Below, one piece after another: positions 1 through 4,691 of a DNA stretch of 6,607 nucleotides. Under the pieces are notes generated by a model. The model saw nothing but the letters and a program-made list of their open reading frames with translations. It was not told the origin of the DNA and ran no database searches. A program made the translations under genes and the position numbers. Location of the stretch: positions 1 through 6,607 of the forward strand of contig JACQMZ010000117.1 in the NCBI GenBank assembly GCA_016203345.1, in the 5' to 3' direction. Numbering within the stretch: position 1 is the first letter of the stretch; every line of letters starts with the position of its first letter. Source of the DNA: Candidatus Woesearchaeota archaeon (GTDB lineage: Archaea; Nanobdellota; Nanobdellia; Woesearchaeales; ARS49).

Positions 1-65
1 AGCCAAAACCCTGCGTGTCTTCCATCCCATAAAAAGAATACGAAAATCTAGTGCAGCCCTCACGT

Positions 66-93
66 CAGGTCTTCCGCTAACGCTCCAGACCTG
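66..93. repeat. Hairpin element 1 (GAGCG-AGCG core)
   Basis: CAGGTCT (66-72) and AGACCTG (87-93) form a perfect 7-bp inverted repeat around a 14-base centre. Read on the minus strand, the centre contains GAGCGTTAGCG, the core shared with the hairpins at 1632, 2450 and 3120. It lies about 70 bases upstream of the TATA-like box of the Nudix gene, which is far for a classical operator. It could instead mark the 3' end of a gene entering from the left. The rest of 1-163 shows no gene I can support. Confidence 0.6.
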
Positions 94-163
94 CCGAATG
101 GGCAGCAGTGCATAGGTTTAAACTTTACGTATCTATTACGCTAACTTACAGTATGAAATACGC

Positions 164-174
164 AAATTTATATA
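164..174 (+). promoter_or_regulatory. Archaeal TATA-box promoter of the Nudix gene
   Basis: AAATTTATATA is a good archaeal TATA-box. Its centre is about 27 bases before the ATG at 197, so transcription should start at or within a base or two of that codon, giving a leaderless mRNA. Immediately upstream is a small palindrome, GTAT-GAA-ATAC (151-161), that could be a recognition element or an operator. That role is speculative. Confidence 0.6.
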
Positions 175-196
175 GGTGCGCGGGAATTGTAGAGGG

Positions 197-808
197 ATGC
201 CTGCCTACGAGCGCGTGCTGATCGCAGTTGATCCAGTTATTTTCACCATCACGCATGATCACCTGCAGGTACTGCTTCGTCAGCGGGAGAAGGAACCGTT
301 TAAGGGCAAATATGAACTGCCAGGCGGTTTGGTGCAGCACGGGGAAACTGCAGAACTAGCGCTCAGCCGAAAGCTCACTGAAATTCTCGGTACACAAAAC
401 GTCTTTTTTACGCAGTTCCACACGTTTACTGCGCCCCAGCGCGACCCCCGGGCACGCACGGCGTCAATAGGTTTCATTGCTCTGGTGAGCCGCGACAAGA
501 TTCCTGCTGGCGAAGAGTGGCTTTCAGTCGATCAGCTGCCTCTGTTGGCTTTTGATCACAAAGACATCATCACAAAGGCGCGAGCATACCTGCGACAACA
601 CCTTGACGCTGAACTTCTCCGGCAATTCCTGCCTGAAAAGTTTCCTCTTAACAACCTTCAGCTCGTGCACGAAATCATTATGCAGGAAAAATACGACAAC
701 CGCAACTTTAGGAAAAAAATGGTCGCTGCAGGAATTGTTGAAGAGACTGGAGAATCAGAACAAAACGTGTCGCACAGGCCAGCGAAATTGTACCGGTTCA
801 AATCCTGA
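197..808 (+). CDS. Nudix-domain protein with C-terminal winged helix (NrtR-type regulator)
   Basis: This 203-residue protein joins a Nudix fold (about 5-135) to a winged-helix DNA-binding domain (about 145-203), the layout of NrtR-family repressors, which in bacteria sense ADP-ribose and control NAD metabolism. Family marks include PGG at 42-44, R-D-P-R at 82-85, LAFDH at 117-121, FLPEKF at 144-149, RNFRKK at 169-174 and RPAKLYRF at 194-201. The Nudix box is degenerate. It keeps G44, E50, R58, E62 and G65, but K59 and I63 replace two expected acidic residues, so it probably binds its ligand without efficient hydrolysis. I chose the ATG at 197 over the GTG at 176 because the GTG overlaps the end of the TATA-box and would lie upstream of the expected transcript start. 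The gene stands alone and converges on the minus-strand genes to its right. Its targets are not visible here. Confidence in the family is high; the ligand is inferred. Confidence 0.88.
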   Translation: MPAYERVLIAVDPVIFTITHDHLQVLLRQREKEPFKGKYELPGGLVQHGETAELALSRKLTEILGTQNVFFTQFHTFTAPQRDPRARTASIGFIALVSRDKIPAGEEWLSVDQLPLLAFDHKDIITKARAYLRQHLDAELLRQFLPEKFPLNNLQLVHEIIMQEKYDNRNFRKKMVAAGIVEETGESEQNVSHRPAKLYRFKS

Positions 809-811
809 TTT

Positions 812-885
812 GTTGCAAATACCCCGTTGCTTGCAACGGATGGGTTGTAAACCTTCTTGGAAGTATATTGAAGGGTATTCGCAAC
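812..885. repeat. Nested stem-loop after the Nudix gene
   Basis: GTTGCAAATACCC (812-824) pairs with GGGTATTCGCAAC (873-885), 12 of 13 positions, three bases after the Nudix stop. Inside are a CCGTTG/CAACGG hairpin with a 4-base loop (824-839) and a small GGTT-GTA-AACC hairpin (843-853). The fold is multibranched, longer than a simple terminator, and does not match a tRNA. It may be a 3'-end structure of the Nudix transcript or a small structured RNA. No function can be assigned. Confidence 0.55.
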
Positions 886-888
886 ATT

Positions 889-943
889 AAAAATCCCAAC
901 TCTTGTCTATACTACCCCGCCCCTTTGGGCGGTTGGGATTTTT
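889..943. terminator. Bidirectional stem-loop between convergent genes
   Basis: AAAAATCCCAAC (889-900) and GTTGGGATTTTT (932-943) form a perfect 12-bp inverted repeat. Inside, CCGCCC (917-922) and GGGCGG (927-932) make a second hairpin with a CTTT loop. On the plus strand it ends in a T-rich run (938-956), suitable for stopping transcripts of the Nudix gene. On the minus strand it overlaps the last codons and stop of the 77-residue gene, so it can serve both directions. Confidence 0.65.
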
Positions 944-1140
944 ATTTTCTTTTTCAAATGGTCTTCGATCGGCATTTCGCGGAGTTTGATGTTTTCTTCC
1001 AACTGCTCAATGATCACGTTTGTTCTCATTGATTGCAGATCAAGAAATTCTTCAGACATTTTCATCGCTGGCTTGACTTTTGGTTTCATTTGCTCCGTCA
1101 AAAACCACCAGCTAAAAACAAGTGGAATGATGCGTGTCAT
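907..1140 (-). CDS. Small hypothetical protein, 77 residues
   Basis: I do not recognise this protein. It begins with a short hydrophobic stretch (about 4-14, containing FSWWFL) that may be a weak membrane anchor. A charged region follows that looks helical (about 27-66, rich in E, K and L), then a basic tail. The start at 1140 is supported by a strong Shine-Dalgarno GGAGGT seven bases upstream. An internal ATG at 1089, also preceded by GGAG, is an alternative. It is the last gene of the minus-strand run after the membrane protein and aIF1A, with 112 bases between the aIF1A stop and this start. Those bases hold an inverted repeat and a possible 30-codon reading frame whose stop overlaps this start. 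Its last codons lie inside the palindrome at 889-943. The ribosome site makes it likely to be translated. Confidence 0.6.
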   Translation of the reverse strand: MTRIIPLVFSWWFLTEQMKPKVKPAMKMSEEFLDLQSMRTNVIIEQLEENIKLREMPIEDHLKKKIKIPTAQRGGVV

Positions 1141-1229
1141 GGTAACGACCTCCGAAACTGGTGGTTTTTGAGCGTGCTCAGAAATACGCCACTAAGGATT
1201 ATAGTCAGCAGTACCTGCCAGTTCAGCAT
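1137..1229 (-). CDS. Possible 30-residue membrane peptide
   Basis: An ATG at 1229 opens a 30-codon frame whose stop TGA shares four bases (ATGA) with the start of the 77-residue gene, a typical coupled-translation arrangement. Residues about 4-20 are hydrophobic enough for one membrane helix (begins MLNWQVLLTI), followed by a basic end (KNHQFRRS). There is no Shine-Dalgarno before it. Its start lies in the loop of the inverted repeat 1178-1248, so translation could depend on that structure. It may also be chance, and I do not recognise it. Confidence 0.3.
   Translation of the reverse strand: MLNWQVLLTIILSGVFLSTLKNHQFRRSLP
1148..1153 (-). promoter_or_regulatory. Shine-Dalgarno of the 77-residue gene
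   Basis: GGAGGT on the minus strand is seven bases before the ATG at 1140 and is the strongest ribosome site in the window. It argues that this gene is translated from a leader-bearing, probably polycistronic mRNA, unlike the apparently leaderless genes nearby. Confidence 0.65.
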
Positions 1230-1248
1230 ACTATTGGTGTATTTCTGA
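1178..1248. repeat. Inverted repeat downstream of aIF1A
   Basis: TCAGAAATAC (1178-1187) and GTATTTCTGA (1239-1248) pair perfectly. On the minus-strand RNA the stem continues with CCA/TGG and a TA step, interrupted by single mismatches, to about 16 pairs. The enclosed loop contains a smaller GCAG-GTA-CTGC hairpin. It begins four bases after the aIF1A stop and ends before the Shine-Dalgarno of the next gene. It may be a 3'-end or processing structure, or may control the following gene. Confidence 0.55.
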
Positions 1249-1252
1249 CACA

Positions 1253-1591
1253 TTAGAATTCCTCCACTTCAAGCATTTTCAACAACCCTTTTCTTCGCAG
1301 TATATCGACCTGAATAGATTTGTACTTGAAAATCACATCGCCTTTCTCATTACCAGACAATTCCCATGGTTCAACGAGCAAAATGTCTCCTTCGCGTACC
1401 CACAATTTCCGCTTCAGCCTGCCTGGAATCCTGCAAATGCGGGTCTTGCCGTCCATGCACTTGACTTTCATGCGGGAACCGCCCACGCGCTGTTCGCACA
1501 AGCCCAGCACCTGATTGCCGCGCGGAAGCTTGATGCGGGCAATATCTTCCTGTTGCTGCAGTGCCGCTGCTTCTTCTTCCTTGCGACTCAT
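1253..1591 (-). CDS. eif1A: Translation initiation factor aIF1A
   Basis: This 112-residue protein is the archaeal counterpart of eukaryotic eIF1A and bacterial IF1. It binds the small ribosomal subunit near the A site during initiation. The length is normal for the family. After a charged N-terminal tail (1-18) comes a single OB-fold domain. Typical family strings are visible: LPRGNQVLG (22-30), CMDGKTRICRIPGR (45-58), WVREGDILLVEPWE (64-77), an aromatic-basic FKYKS (88-92) and LRRKGLL (97-103). The ATG at 1591 has no Shine-Dalgarno, but a TTATAAA box lies about 26 bases upstream, so the gene is probably transcribed separately as a leaderless mRNA. That box overlaps the stop codon of the preceding membrane protein gene. 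Recognition is confident. Confidence 0.95.
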   Translation of the reverse strand: MSRKEEEAAALQQQEDIARIKLPRGNQVLGLCEQRVGGSRMKVKCMDGKTRICRIPGRLKRKLWVREGDILLVEPWELSGNEKGDVIFKYKSIQVDILRRKGLLKMLEVEEF

Positions 1592-1611
1592 GCACTGTTT
1601 GAGACGTTATT

Positions 1612-1620
1612 GGTTTATAA
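1612..1620 (-). promoter_or_regulatory. TATA-box of aIF1A, overlapping the upstream stop codon
   Basis: On the minus strand TTATAAACC contains the last sense codon (TTA) and stop (TAA) of the membrane protein gene. Its centre is about 26 bases before the aIF1A ATG at 1591, which predicts a leaderless aIF1A transcript. The same bases therefore seem to end one gene and promote the next. Confidence 0.5.
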
Positions 1621-2406
1621 GGCTATCTGTCGAATTTTCCGAACTCGCTGCGCTCGTTCAGGAAAATTCTGTATCAACAATATGCGGAACACCGTCAATC
1701 CAGGCATCATGAGAAGAACCCATCCAAGGCCTGCGGCTGGATGCACGCGTGTCAATAATATCGCGATGATGACGGCGAGCAGAACCCATAACACCAATGC
1801 AAGGTAGGGGACAAGCGTGCGCGCCTGTGTAAACACGAGAAGCAGGGCAGAGTATGGCCGTGATCCAATGGCAGAGCACGAAAGCGAATAGGCGTAATGC
1901 AGGAGTACGAGCAGAGCCACTGTCAACACGTTGGCAATGCGGGGAGTGAGGAGTGGCAGTACTGAAAATGATGCGTAGTCAATCAGCGCCACAAAACTCA
2001 ATAGGAATGCCAGAAAGACTATCATGCCACCTGTGGTGATGAGAAAAAACCTGCGCACGAACGTGCTCAACGAAATTTTCGGTGTTGTCATGCGGTGTGC
2101 GGCAAACCATGAGACACCTCGTGTGACAAGCCAGAGGCAGTAAAAGCCAACGAGAAACATTGCTACTCCTTGCAGTACTTGATGGTAGTGGAAGACAAAT
2201 TCTGCATCGGTTGGCATGGGCACGTCCGCGATGGCCAGCTGACCGATATTTTTTGTCAATAATTCTGTTGCGCGTTTCAGGTGATCTGCTACGCGCAGGA
2301 AAATCCAGAAATGCAGTTGAGCCAGCAGGAAGAAAAAGGCAGCATCTGCAACAGCAGCAGTCAGTACAAGCCACGGGTGCGCTTTAATGAGTTTCCATAC
2401 CGACAT
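1615..2406 (-). CDS. Integral membrane protein of unknown function, six predicted helices
   Basis: I cannot place this 263-residue protein in a named family. Six hydrophobic stretches look like membrane helices, at about 12-38, 76-98, 120-143, 157-177, 199-218 and 224-245. A hydrophilic, possibly external or cytoplasmic loop runs from 40 to 75, and a strongly basic tail ends the protein (248-260, five Arg and one Lys). I chose the ATG at 2406 because a TATA-box is centred about 26 bases upstream. The GTG at 2418 would lie before the expected transcript start. A GGTGGGGTG string sits just ahead of the ATG and could act as a ribosome site if transcription starts earlier. The C-terminal residues 246-258 are encoded by the hairpin element at 1632-1669, so the tail may be an insertion-derived addition. 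The gene is divergent from the membrane protein gene at 2560. Confidence 0.75.
   Translation of the reverse strand: MSVWKLIKAHPWLVLTAAVADAAFFFLLAQLHFWIFLRVADHLKRATELLTKNIGQLAIADVPMPTDAEFVFHYHQVLQGVAMFLVGFYCLWLVTRGVSWFAAHRMTTPKISLSTFVRRFFLITTGGMIVFLAFLLSFVALIDYASFSVLPLLTPRIANVLTVALLVLLHYAYSLSCSAIGSRPYSALLLVFTQARTLVPYLALVLWVLLAVIIAILLTRVHPAAGLGWVLLMMPGLTVFRILLIQNFPERAQRVRKIRQIAL
1632..1669. repeat. Hairpin element 2, inside a coding region
   Basis: GAATTTTCC (1632-1640) and GGAAAATTC (1661-1669) are perfect arms. GAAC (1641-1644) and GTTC (1656-1659) extend the stem, leaving one unpaired base at 1660. Read on the minus strand the centre is GAGCGCAGCGAG, the shared core. The element is in frame in the 3' end of the membrane protein gene and encodes its last residues up to about 258. 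Its stop codon follows about 15 bases after the element. Confidence 0.7.
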
Positions 2407-2427
2407 AAAACACCCCACCGAAGTTTT

Positions 2428-2437
2428 CTATATAAAA
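2428..2437 (-). promoter_or_regulatory. TATA-box of the six-helix membrane protein gene
   Basis: TTTTATATAG on the minus strand is centred about 26 bases before the ATG at 2406, predicting a transcript start at or next to the start codon. Confidence 0.55.
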
Positions 2438-2449
2438 GTTCCCGAATTA

Positions 2450-2493
2450 CAGACTCTCTTGAGTGAGCGCGAAGCGCGAACTCAGAGATTCTG
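2450..2493. repeat. Hairpin element 3, between divergent promoters
   Basis: CAGA (2450-2453) pairs with TCTG (2490-2493), TCTCT (2455-2459) with AGAGA (2484-2488), and GAGT (2461-2464) with ACTC (2480-2483). There is one mismatch, and T2460 is unpaired. The centre is GAGCGCGAAGCG (2465-2476), with an inner GCGC-GAA-GCGC hairpin. It separates the promoters of the divergent membrane protein genes and shares TGAGTGAGCG with element 4. Confidence 0.65.
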
Positions 2494-2518
2494 TTGTTAC
2501 TATTGCCGAATAGAAATG

Positions 2519-2527
2519 CTTAAATAT
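2519..2527 (+). promoter_or_regulatory. TATA-box of the four-helix membrane protein gene
   Basis: CTTAAATAT lies about 37 bases before the ATG at 2560. The transcript should start near 2549, leaving a leader of about 11 bases that contains GGTGA (2551-2555), a ribosome site matching the archaeal anti-Shine-Dalgarno. Confidence 0.5.
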
Positions 2528-2559
2528 GTACGGTCGGCGCTCGGTGGTGGGGTGAACAC

Positions 2560-3006
2560 ATGGGAGCAATAAGATTACTAATCATCTATACATTGATAGT
2601 TTTGAATGCAGCGGCAGCCGTATATATGGAAACGCACATGGCGAGTTGGTATCGTCTTGAAATGCTGGTTATTCTTGTCGGCTTGCTCGCTTCGCTTATT
2701 GTCATGATCGCTCTTGCCGTCGAAGCAGAATGGGCATGGCCTTTGGCAACCATCTTCTTTTCGCTCGCCATCGCGAACTTGGTGTTTGAGTTCAGCATCA
2801 GCAGGAGGTACATCATGTTTCTGCTCGCTCTTGTGATAAACGTGTTTGGCTTCCTGATCAGCATACTTTCTGTCGGCGAATGCGAGCCAGAGCCATTGCC
2901 AGAAAGCCCGCCGCCAGCCGCGCCATCAGTGGAAACGTATGAAGTCAAGCACGAGGCAGCACCAGAAGCGCCAAAGAAACGGGGACGGAAGAAGAAAACA
3001 GTTTAA
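2560..3006 (+). CDS. Four-helix membrane protein with basic AT-hook-like tail
   Basis: This 148-residue protein is not one I recognise. Four hydrophobic helices are visible at about 4-22, 34-54, 58-78 and 83-104, with short polar loops. A tail (107-148) follows, first rich in Pro and Glu, then strongly basic, ending in KKRGRKKKTV. The R-G-R flanked by lysines resembles an AT-hook, a motif that binds the minor groove of AT-rich DNA, and the Lys-rich end suggests the tail is cytoplasmic. The ATG at 2560 is supported by a GGTGA ribosome site four bases upstream and a TATA-box. The next gene on the same strand, 205 bases later, encodes a MinD/ParA-type ATPase with its own promoter. A role in anchoring DNA or a partner at the membrane is inference; the tail could equally bind RNA, lipid head groups or acidic proteins. 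Confidence 0.75.
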   Translation: MGAIRLLIIYTLIVLNAAAAVYMETHMASWYRLEMLVILVGLLASLIVMIALAVEAEWAWPLATIFFSLAIANLVFEFSISRRYIMFLLALVINVFGFLISILSVGECEPEPLPESPPPAAPSVETYEVKHEAAPEAPKKRGRKKKTV

Positions 3007-3119
3007 TAACATTTCTTGTCAATAATTCTGGCTTCGTCTTGTACGCGCGTTCCTTTATCGAGTGGGTAAGGCCAACATAACCTCTTTGTCCGGGCCGCCA
3101 CCACACGTTGGTAAAAGAA

Positions 3120-3160
3120 CAGTATTTCCTGAGTGAGCGACAGCGAGCTCGGAAATACTG
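3120..3160. repeat. Hairpin element 4, upstream of the MinD-like gene
   Basis: CAGTATTTCC (3120-3129) and GGAAATACTG (3151-3160) form a perfect 10-bp stem, extended by GAG (3131-3133) and CTC (3148-3150), with T3130 unpaired. The centre is GAGCGACAGCGAG (3135-3147). It ends about 10 bases before the TATA-box of the ATPase gene, so it may influence that promoter or end transcripts of the preceding gene. Confidence 0.7.
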
Positions 3161-3170
3161 TGGAGAAAAA

Positions 3171-3178
3171 TTTATAAG
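3171..3178 (+). promoter_or_regulatory. TATA-box of the MinD-like gene
   Basis: TTTATAAG in an A/T-rich context (3166-3179) predicts a transcript start near 3200, about 12 bases before the ATG at 3212. The short leader contains AGAGGT (3203-3208), a likely ribosome site. Confidence 0.6.
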
Positions 3179-3211
3179 CACTGCTCGCTCAGGGTGTTCA
3201 AAAGAGGTATC

Positions 3212-4063
3212 ATGGGAGAGCACAACGGCAAGGTCATCGGAGTAATCTCGATTAAGGGCGGTGTTGGAAAAACCACTACTGTCTCCAACCTCGGCGCTGC
3301 GTTTGCGGCAGAGTTCGGTCAAAAAGTGCTTCTTGTGGATGCGAATTATTCAGCGCCTAATCTGGGCCTTCATCTTGGGATTGTCGAGCCTGACCACAGC
3401 ATTCACGACGTGTTGAATGACAAGGTTCCTGTTCAGGAGGCCATCATTCATCACCAGTTTGGTTTTGATGTGCTTGCGGCATCCCTTACACAGAATCATG
3501 TGAAGCCGTTTAAGCTGAAATCCAAGCTTGACCCGTTGAAGTCAGAATATGACGTTATTCTCATAGACAGTTCCCCTAATCTGAACGAGGAAGTGTTGTC
3601 GACAATGATCGCGTCAGATATGCTGTTGGTGGTCAGCAGTCCTGACTATCCGACGTTGTCGTGTACGATGCACGCAGTGAAAGTTGCCAAGGCGCGGAAC
3701 ACGCCTATCGCTGGATTGATCCTCAACAAGACTCGCAACAAAAAATTTGAGCTTACAACTGAAGAGATTGAAGACGCGACAGGCACACCTGTGCTTGCGG
3801 TCGTTCCGGATGACATCAAAATCTTAGAAGCACTCTCTCAGACTACGCCTGCGAGCATTTATGCTCCTTTGCAAGATGCATGTGTTCAGTATAAGCATTT
3901 AGCTGCCTGCTTGATCGGCACTAACTATAACGATCCTCGCTTCTTAACGAAAGTCAAAAGCTTGATCTGGCGCAACAAAACAAGAGATGAAGTGAATCGT
4001 TTGTTGTTCAAGGAAGGCAAATTGTCGAGTGCGCCAGAGCCCACCTCCTGCAAGAAGGAATAG
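3212..4063 (+). CDS. MinD/ParA-family ATPase
   Basis: This 283-residue protein is a deviant-Walker P-loop ATPase of the MinD/ParA group, whose members position division proteins, chromosomes or other cargo through ATP-dependent dimerisation on membrane or DNA. The deviant Walker A is KGGVGKTT (15-22) with signature Lys15 and Lys20. The second motif is VDANYSAPNLGLHLG (42-56), where Asn45 stands in the position usually held by a second Asp in MinD. Walker B is VILIDSSP (115-122), followed by LVVSSPDYP (139-147) and the base-contacting ILNK (170-173). A C-terminal extension (about 230-283), basic then polar, lacks an obvious amphipathic membrane-targeting helix. I chose the ATG at 3212 because the GTG at 3194 precedes the expected transcript start. 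No ParB-like gene is visible. The neighbouring four-helix membrane protein may be a partner (inference). Confidence 0.88.
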   Translation: MGEHNGKVIGVISIKGGVGKTTTVSNLGAAFAAEFGQKVLLVDANYSAPNLGLHLGIVEPDHSIHDVLNDKVPVQEAIIHHQFGFDVLAASLTQNHVKPFKLKSKLDPLKSEYDVILIDSSPNLNEEVLSTMIASDMLLVVSSPDYPTLSCTMHAVKVAKARNTPIAGLILNKTRNKKFELTTEEIEDATGTPVLAVVPDDIKILEALSQTTPASIYAPLQDACVQYKHLAACLIGTNYNDPRFLTKVKSLIWRNKTRDEVNRLLFKEGKLSSAPEPTSCKKE

Positions 4064-4078
4064 CAGTTGACTTCGTTT

Positions 4079-4636
4079 CTAACAAATACATTTGTATTCA
4101 ATAAACCGGTTTGGGCTCTCCTGGTCATAATATCCGACTTGAGGCAGAGGCACGCATAAGGTTTCAAATCTTGTCTTAATTTTGAGAAGTTCGTCCTGAG
4201 ATTGTCCCTTTGGAACATAGAGCCTGTTTGGAGTTCCAACAAGAGGAGCAAGTTCCTCCCAGTTTACCCTGCAAGCATCAAATGGTATCTTACTGCCAAA
4301 TTCTTCGGCAGAAACAATTTCAACCCCTGCTTGGTTATATTTGACTTGAACGGCTTCCTTTACAATATCCCAAAAATCCTCTGACCTGTGAGGCTTACAA
4401 ACTGGACAAGGAAGAAACCCCAACTCAACAAATTTGACAAGACCAGTTTGTCCAACACAAAAAACAACTTCATTAGCACCAGAAGGTCCTCTATTGCCAG
4501 CGGGACAGTGCGGATCGCCAAAAATGCCTGTACTAAGGCGGGCGGAGTGAAGTGCGTCGCGGCTCAAATAACCCGTTAGCTCAGTCAGTTTCCGGCAGTG
4601 ATATGTTCCGTCCAAGAAAACACAGTACTGCACCAT
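4079..4636 (-). CDS. Cys-rich orphan protein, 185 residues
   Basis: I do not recognise this protein. It has no signal peptide or membrane helix and looks soluble. It carries ten cysteines at 5, 14, 44, 60, 77, 80, 122, 161, 183 and 185. C77-P-V-C80 forms one CxxC pair, H13-C14 and H43-C44 are adjacent His-Cys pairs, and C183-I-C185 ends the chain, so metal binding is plausible. The frame extends to 4804, but I chose the ATG at 4636. An AT-rich box (4661-4670) lies about 29 bases upstream, and extending the frame would overlap the 74-residue gene, whose N-terminal side reads as the better protein. It converges on the MinD-like gene with 15 bases between stops. It may follow the 6286-4692 operon but probably has its own promoter. 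Function unknown. Confidence 0.65.
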   Translation of the reverse strand: MVQYCVFLDGTYHCRKLTELTGYLSRDALHSARLSTGIFGDPHCPAGNRGPSGANEVVFCVGQTGLVKFVELGFLPCPVCKPHRSEDFWDIVKEAVQVKYNQAGVEIVSAEEFGSKIPFDACRVNWEELAPLVGTPNRLYVPKGQSQDELLKIKTRFETLCVPLPQVGYYDQESPNRFIEYKCIC

Positions 4637-4645
4637 GGAACAAAA

Positions 4646-4689
4646 GGAAATACTGCGAGGATTAAAAAATTTTCTTTTTTCAGATTTCC
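4646..4689. repeat. Stem-loop between the 74- and 185-residue genes
   Basis: GGAAATACTG (4646-4655) pairs with CAGATTTCC (4681-4689) except for one bulged base. On the minus strand it starts two bases after the stop codon of the 74-residue gene, suggesting a 3'-end structure for the operon. The left arm is identical to the right arm of hairpin element 4 (3151-3160), but the GAGCG-AGCG core is absent. Confidence 0.4.
4661..4670 (-). promoter_or_regulatory. Likely TATA-box of the Cys-rich gene
   Basis: On the minus strand ATTTTTTAAT, within an A/T-only stretch, lies 25-34 bases before the ATG at 4636. The expected transcript start falls within a few bases of that codon, and no Shine-Dalgarno is present. 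Confidence 0.4.
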
Positions 4690-4691
4690 TG

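Noticed and set aside
1..30. Possible minus-strand start codons at 30 and 25 running off the left edge
   Set aside because: Ten codons or fewer are visible, with no clear TATA-box or ribosome site at the expected distance.
2..115. Plus-strand frame open from the left edge, ending at 113-115
   Set aside because: Only 37 codons with unconvincing composition. Hairpin element 1 lies in its end, as element 2 does in the membrane gene, but that is too weak to call a gene.
552..890. 112-codon plus-strand frame overlapping the Nudix gene
   Set aside because: It is out of frame with a well-supported protein, has low-complexity Ser/Thr/Lys composition, and no start signals.
2253..3030. Exact 15-base repeat TTGTCAATAATTCTG at 2253-2267 and 3016-3030, and a 12-base relative near 5973
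   Set aside because: Two of the three lie in coding sequence and are explained by codons. No arms, spacing or context are shared, so chance is likely.
4572..4590. A 19-base stretch resembling the D-arm of a tRNA
   Set aside because: The flanks give no acceptor stem, no closing D-stem, no anticodon arm and no T-arm. The stretch is explained by codons of the Cys-rich protein on the minus strand.
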